A DNA stretch of 45,662 nucleotides from NCBI GenBank assembly GCA_040387515.1, contig JAZKDP010000025.1:1-45662 (forward strand). Reading direction: 5' to 3'. The number at the start of each line of letters is the position of its first letter. The first letter of the stretch is position 1. This stretch comes from Methylotenera_A sp040387515 (GTDB lineage: Bacteria > Pseudomonadota > Gammaproteobacteria > Burkholderiales > Methylophilaceae). The translations under genes and the position numbers were made by a program. The notes beneath the pieces are model-generated. The model saw nothing but the letters and a program-made list of their open reading frames with translations, made no database searches and had not been told where the DNA came from. Positions 42,069-45,662 of the stretch are shown here, one piece after another.

Positions 42069-42368
42069 TTAAACTGGTGCCGCAATGCTATTTCCATCCG
42101 CATCTAAAATGTTCAGTTGATTTTCATCGGCAAATTGCATCAGTTGTGCGAAACCTTCTGGGCTACTATCTTTTAAACGCATATCTACCGCTAGACATCG
42201 TACGCCATTCCTCACTTTTGGTTTTAAATAGGGTGAATACACCAGTTTCTTATTCGGCCCAAAACTGGCGTAGGTGCTGCAAGTTCTATCTACCCAATCA
42301 CTGGGGCGAAATGGTTTGCCAGCACGCGTCAGGCCTTCAATAATAATTTCTACTACTTTATGAGTCAT
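42069..42368 (-). CDS. DUF3579 family protein
   Basis: This 99-residue soluble protein matches DUF3579 (EGLTRAGKPFRPSDWVDR, SPYLKPKVRNGVRCLAVD). The function is unknown. It is last of a probable yraN-BON-DUF3579 unit on the minus strand, 23 bases after the BON gene. It is convergent with the TlpA-like gene; no convincing terminator lies between. Confidence 0.82.
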   Translation of the reverse strand: MTHKVVEIIIEGLTRAGKPFRPSDWVDRTCSTYASFGPNKKLVYSPYLKPKVRNGVRCLAVDMRLKDSSPEGFAQLMQFADENQLNILDADGNSIAAPV

Positions 42369-42391
42369 TTTCAGCTACTTTAAATTTTTAG

Positions 42392-42961
42392 TTAATTAAT
42401 GAGTTCAAATAATTTAACCACTTTGCTCACACCATCCGTGTTGCGTGCGATTTCCACCGCTGCGTCTGCTTCTGCTTGATTAACCAGACCAAATAAGTAA
42501 ACGACACCATTTTCGGTAACTACTTTCACATAATTCGCTGGAAATTTATTTTCAGTGACAAACTTGCCTTTAATCTTAGAGGTAATGTAAGTATCGTTGC
42601 TGCGAGAGCCAATCGAGCTTTTAGGCGCTACAACAAGTTCATTGGTCACAGTACGAACATTTTCGACTTCTTTCATTAAAGACTCTGCTTTAGCCAAGCG
42701 CTCTGCATCTGGTACTTCGCCGCTTAGTAATACGTTACGGTTATAACTTGTCACGTTAACGTGCGCTTCTTCACCTAAATTTGTTTCCATTTTTCTATTT
42801 GCTTTAATCTGAATGCCTTGATCTTCTACATAAAAACCAGAAGTGCGTCTATCCGAGGCAATGGCGCCACCAGCGACAGCGCCGCCTACAGCAACCGGCA
42901 CACAAGCAGCCAGTTGACTGACTAATGCGGCAGCTAAAACAAGTTTAATGGTTGAATTCAT
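42392..42961 (-). CDS. BON-domain lipoprotein (DolP/YraP-like)
   Basis: This 189-residue lipoprotein has the lipobox LAAC (Cys20) and two BON domains (about 45-110 and 118-189), each with the alternating pattern ending in G(D/L)V-type turns. E. coli DolP (YraP) is an outer-membrane-integrity lipoprotein of this design, also near yraN and rsmI. The start at 42961 has GGAG upstream; an in-frame ATG 15 codons earlier would spoil the signal peptide. Confidence 0.86.
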   Translation of the reverse strand: MNSTIKLVLAAALVSQLAACVPVAVGGAVAGGAIASDRRTSGFYVEDQGIQIKANRKMETNLGEEAHVNVTSYNRNVLLSGEVPDAERLAKAESLMKEVENVRTVTNELVVAPKSSIGSRSNDTYITSKIKGKFVTENKFPANYVKVVTENGVVYLFGLVNQAEADAAVEIARNTDGVSKVVKLFELIN

Positions 42962-43021
42962 TGCATACTCCAAATAACGATTAATTGTTGCGAATGATAC
43001 GCGCATTGACCATTGAGTGCA

Positions 43022-43378
43022 TCATGGTGCTTCAAATGAATTACGCACCCATTCAATATTTTCTGTGTCTAATTTAGACATTAAAACTGCATCGAAGCGG
43101 CATTGGCTTTCGCCATGTGCTTGTAAATAATGTTGCGCAGTTAATATTAATTTCTGTTTTTTTTGTGCGGTAATGCTAGTACCAGCGCTGCCGAATTGCT
43201 GATTAGATCTTAATCGCACCTCAATAAATACCAGCGTTTTGGCATCCATCATAATCAAATCAATCTCGCCAAAACGGCAGTGATAATTTTGCGTCACCAT
43301 TTTAAGTCCATGATTCATTAAAAAAGTTGCAGCTAATTTTTCCGCTTCAAGCCCCGCATTGTTTTGATTAATTTTCAT
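43022..43378 (-). CDS. yraN: YraN/UPF0102 family protein
   Basis: This 118-residue protein has the endonuclease-like core GEIDLIMMD...FIEVRLR, where the family usually has EVKxR; here Lys is replaced by Arg. Its role is uncertain, possibly in nucleic acid processing. It is divergent from rsmI, the standard neighbour in proteobacteria. Confidence 0.88.
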   Translation of the reverse strand: MKINQNNAGLEAEKLAATFLMNHGLKMVTQNYHCRFGEIDLIMMDAKTLVFIEVRLRSNQQFGSAGTSITAQKKQKLILTAQHYLQAHGESQCRFDAVLMSKLDTENIEWVRNSFEAP

Positions 43379-43488
43379 AGATTTAGATGGAGCAGTTTGT
43401 TATCAGGTGCGATAAATTTTAAATTCGCTATATTTTAATATTCTAAATTTTTAATATGTTAAGCATAGCTTTGGCTTAAAATTACAGA

Positions 43489-44346
43489 ATGAACGATATA
43501 AAAGCAACAGGTACATTATATGTGGTGGCAACGCCGATCGGCAATTTGGGTGATATTACCCTGCGTGCGCTAGAAGCCCTAAAAGTGGTAGATGCGATTG
43601 CAGCTGAGGATACGCGCCACACGTCGGGTTTATTATCGCATTTTGGCATTTCAAAAAAACTCATTGCCGTGCATGAACACAATGAGCATCAATCGGCTGA
43701 GAAATTATTAACCCAATTAAAAGCCGGCGAAAACATTGCTTTGGTGACAGATGCGGGTACGCCAGGTGTTAGCGATCCAGGTGCGGTAGTTGTCGATTTT
43801 GTGCGAAAAGCGGGTATTAAAGTTGTACCTATTCCGGGCGTAAGTGCGGTGATTGCTGCATTATCCGCTTCAGGCATTACACAAAATGGTTTTTTATTCC
43901 ACGGCTTTTTACCCGCCAGCGGTGCGGCAAGGCGTAAGGCCTTAGAAGTGCTCAAGACGCAAACTGTAACCTTGGTGTTTTATGAGGCACCACACAGAAT
44001 TGTGGAAAGTATCGCCGACATGGCGACCGTATTGGGTGCAGAGCGCCGCGTTACTTTTGCGCGTGAGCTGACTAAAACTTTTGAGACAATCTACAGCTGT
44101 GATTTGGCGGACGCAGTAGCTTGGCTGCAAGCGGATGCTAACCAACAGCGTGGCGAGTTTGTGCTTCTGGTTGAGGCGGCTGCAGTAAAAGTGGCTGAAG
44201 AATTTTCAGAGGAAGTTGTTCGCATATTAAAATTATTGCTTGCAGATTTGCCGCTCAAACAAGCCGTAAAGTTAGCAACTGAAATCACCAACGAAAAGAA
44301 AAATGATTTGTACGAATTCGCCCTTACTCTAAAAAATGTTAAATAA
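43489..44346 (+). CDS. rsmI: 16S rRNA 2'-O-methyltransferase RsmI
   Basis: This 285-residue SAM-dependent enzyme methylates the ribose of C1402 in 16S rRNA. Family motifs are LYVVATPIGNLGDITLRA, AEDTRHT, LVTDAGTPGVSDPG and FYEAPHRI. It is divergent from yraN and 15 bases upstream of pyrC, so the two are likely co-transcribed. Confidence 0.95.
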   Translation: MNDIKATGTLYVVATPIGNLGDITLRALEALKVVDAIAAEDTRHTSGLLSHFGISKKLIAVHEHNEHQSAEKLLTQLKAGENIALVTDAGTPGVSDPGAVVVDFVRKAGIKVVPIPGVSAVIAALSASGITQNGFLFHGFLPASGAARRKALEVLKTQTVTLVFYEAPHRIVESIADMATVLGAERRVTFARELTKTFETIYSCDLADAVAWLQADANQQRGEFVLLVEAAAVKVAEEFSEEVVRILKLLLADLPLKQAVKLATEITNEKKNDLYEFALTLKNVK

Positions 44347-44361
44347 AAGAATAGCCATAAA

Positions 44362-45423
44362 ATGACTCATCCAAACTCATTAACTGAGACTAGTTTAACA
44401 ATCACACGCCCAGACGATTGGCATTTACATTTGAGAGATGGTGCAGCCTTAAGTGCTGTGTTGCCCGATACCGCGAGACAATTCGCCCGCGCAATTGTGA
44501 TGCCTAATTTGCGGCCGCCAGTGACATCAACTGAATTGGCAGTCGCTTATCGTCAACGTATTTTTGATGTGTTGCCAAAAGGCATGCACTTTGAGCCATT
44601 GATGACTTTGTATCTGACGGATAATACTTCGGCTGAAGAGATTGCCTTAGCTAAGGCCAGTGGTATTGTGCACGGCGTAAAGCTTTACCCGGCGGGAGCC
44701 ACTACCAATTCAGATTCCGGTGTCACAAACCTAAGTCATTGCGTAAAAGCGCTTGAAGCGATGGAAAAGTTAGGCGTTCCCTTGCTCGCGCATGCTGAAG
44801 TGACTGATGGTGATGTCGATGTGTTTGATCGTGAGCGCGTGTTTATTGAGCGCAATATGATTCCATTATTGAAGAAATTCCCTGCGTTAAAAATTGTGTT
44901 TGAGCATATCACCACTAAAGATGCAGCAGATTTTGTGGCTGAAGCACCGAGTAATGTTGCCGCAACCATCACCGTGCATCATTTGTTGATGAATCGCAAT
45001 GACATGTTTAAAGGCGGTATTCAGCCGCATCATTATTGCTTGCCGATTTTAAAACGTGAGGAACACCGCGTTGCTTTGGTTCAAGCCGCCACTTCTGGCA
45101 ATGCCAAATTTTTCTTAGGTACTGATAGTGCACCGCATGCCAAGCATACTAAAGAGGCGGCCTGTGGTTGCGCGGGGATGTATACGGCGCATACGGCGAT
45201 TGAGTTATATGCAGAAGCGTTCGAGAATGCAGGTGCATTGAATAAATTGGAAGGTTTTGCCAGCTTCTATGGTGCAGATTTTTATGGCTTAAAACGTAAT
45301 GCTGACAAGATAACTTTGGTAAAAGAAAATTGGAAAGTGCCTGAGAGCTTGCCTTATATTGATGGAGATGTTTTGGTGCCGTTAAGGGCTGGACAAACCT
45401 TGCAATGGAAATTACAAAAATAA
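44362..45423 (+). CDS. pyrC: Dihydroorotase PyrC
   Basis: This 353-residue zinc enzyme cyclises carbamoyl aspartate to dihydroorotate in pyrimidine synthesis. Metal ligands are seen in HLHLRDG (His21, His23), the carboxylated Lys105 in GVKLYPAGAT, and LGTDSAPH. It is the class II, E. coli-like type. Its stop is 30 bases before the RNase P RNA. Confidence 0.96.
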   Translation: MTHPNSLTETSLTITRPDDWHLHLRDGAALSAVLPDTARQFARAIVMPNLRPPVTSTELAVAYRQRIFDVLPKGMHFEPLMTLYLTDNTSAEEIALAKASGIVHGVKLYPAGATTNSDSGVTNLSHCVKALEAMEKLGVPLLAHAEVTDGDVDVFDRERVFIERNMIPLLKKFPALKIVFEHITTKDAADFVAEAPSNVAATITVHHLLMNRNDMFKGGIQPHHYCLPILKREEHRVALVQAATSGNAKFFLGTDSAPHAKHTKEAACGCAGMYTAHTAIELYAEAFENAGALNKLEGFASFYGADFYGLKRNADKITLVKENWKVPESLPYIDGDVLVPLRAGQTLQWKLQK

Positions 45424-45440
45424 TAACCGTCTCAGCATGT

Positions 45441-45446
45441 TAAAAT
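45441..45446 (+). promoter_or_regulatory. Candidate -10 box of rnpB
   Basis: TAAAAT lies seven bases before the likely 5' end of the RNase P RNA at 45453. I see no clear -35 box; the element partly follows the pyrC stop directly. Confidence 0.45.
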
Positions 45447-45452
45447 AGCCAT

Positions 45453-45662
45453 GAAGCTGGCTAGGCAGTCGCCGCTCACGCAAGTGAGGGGAGGAAAGTC
45501 CGGGCTGCATAGGGCAAGATGACGGCTAACGGCCGTACGTTGAAATTTTTGTGGCGAAAGCCGCAAGATATAAGGCGAGGAATAGGGCCACAGAGACGAG
45601 CGTATTTAGTTACGGTGAAACGCGGTAACCTCCATCTGCAGCAATATCAAATAGGCTGGCAT
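45453..45662 (+). ncRNA. rnpB: RNase P RNA, 5' portion (partial, class A)
   Basis: The sequence begins GAAGCTGGCTAGGCAGTCGC, close to the E. coli M1 RNA start, and has the universally conserved GAGGAAAGTCCGGGCT (45490-45505) and GGTAACCTCCAT-type core further on. AAATAGG near 45651 is also conserved. It is cut by the window end, so the 3' part with the second half of the catalytic core is missing. Confidence 0.95.

Overview
The window looks like a chromosomal piece of an obligate methylotroph of the betaproteobacterial family Methylophilaceae (Methylotenera/Methylophilus type). The reasons are a XoxF-type methanol dehydrogenase locus, an NAD-dependent molybdenum formate dehydrogenase, a moderately AT-rich genome, and betaproteobacterial housekeeping neighbours (trxA-rho-rpmE, yraN/rsmI, rnpB). 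I see no phage, insertion sequence, CRISPR array or tRNA.

Layout. (1) 1-2733: the end of xoxF, xoxJ, xoxG and a second, lipoprotein-type cytochrome c; this is periplasmic methanol oxidation and its electron acceptors. (2) 2772-9703: NDH-2, LplT, PhoH, Bcp peroxiredoxin, an orphan histidine kinase and a TonB-like protein. (3) 9815-13681: a molybdenum-cofactor operon on the minus strand (moaA, a small C39-like peptidase, mobA, mobB, moeA). (4) 13800-27288: a sulfur island. A plus-strand operon encodes a YezD-like protein, an alginate-export-type porin, a sulfate-binding protein, a DUF2325 protein and a 1-Cys peroxiredoxin. A convergent minus-strand operon encodes a serine acetyltransferase, a family 2A encapsulin (SrpI type) and its cysteine desulfurase cargo. 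Divergent from that lie a second sulfate-binding protein, a degenerate EAL protein and CysTWA. (5) 27484-35641: formate dehydrogenase fdsGBA-fdhD-fdsD followed by modBC. (6) 35656-45662: a GT39 family membrane protein, rpmE, rho, trxA, a PilZ protein, a TlpA-like thioredoxin, DUF3579, a BON lipoprotein, yraN, rsmI, pyrC and the 5' part of rnpB.

How they fit together. Methanol is oxidised by XoxF with electrons passing to c-type cytochromes. Formate is oxidised by the Fds enzyme, which needs the Mo cofactor made by the moa/mob/moe genes, molybdate imported through ModBC, and sulfuration by FdhD.

The most notable region is the sulfur island. Ten proteins on the two plus-strand arms together carry only 11 methionine or cysteine residues apart from the start Met in about 2,860 residues. 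The mature form of one sulfate-binding protein and the EAL protein have none. This is the signature of proteins made when sulfur is scarce, and it ties the unknown members (EAL, DUF2325, YezD, porin) to sulfur starvation. Both plus-strand operons share a spaced promoter motif. The encapsulin/desulfurase/SAT operon between them has a probable attenuator in its leader. The island therefore appears to combine sulfate scavenging with a protein-shell sulfur store.
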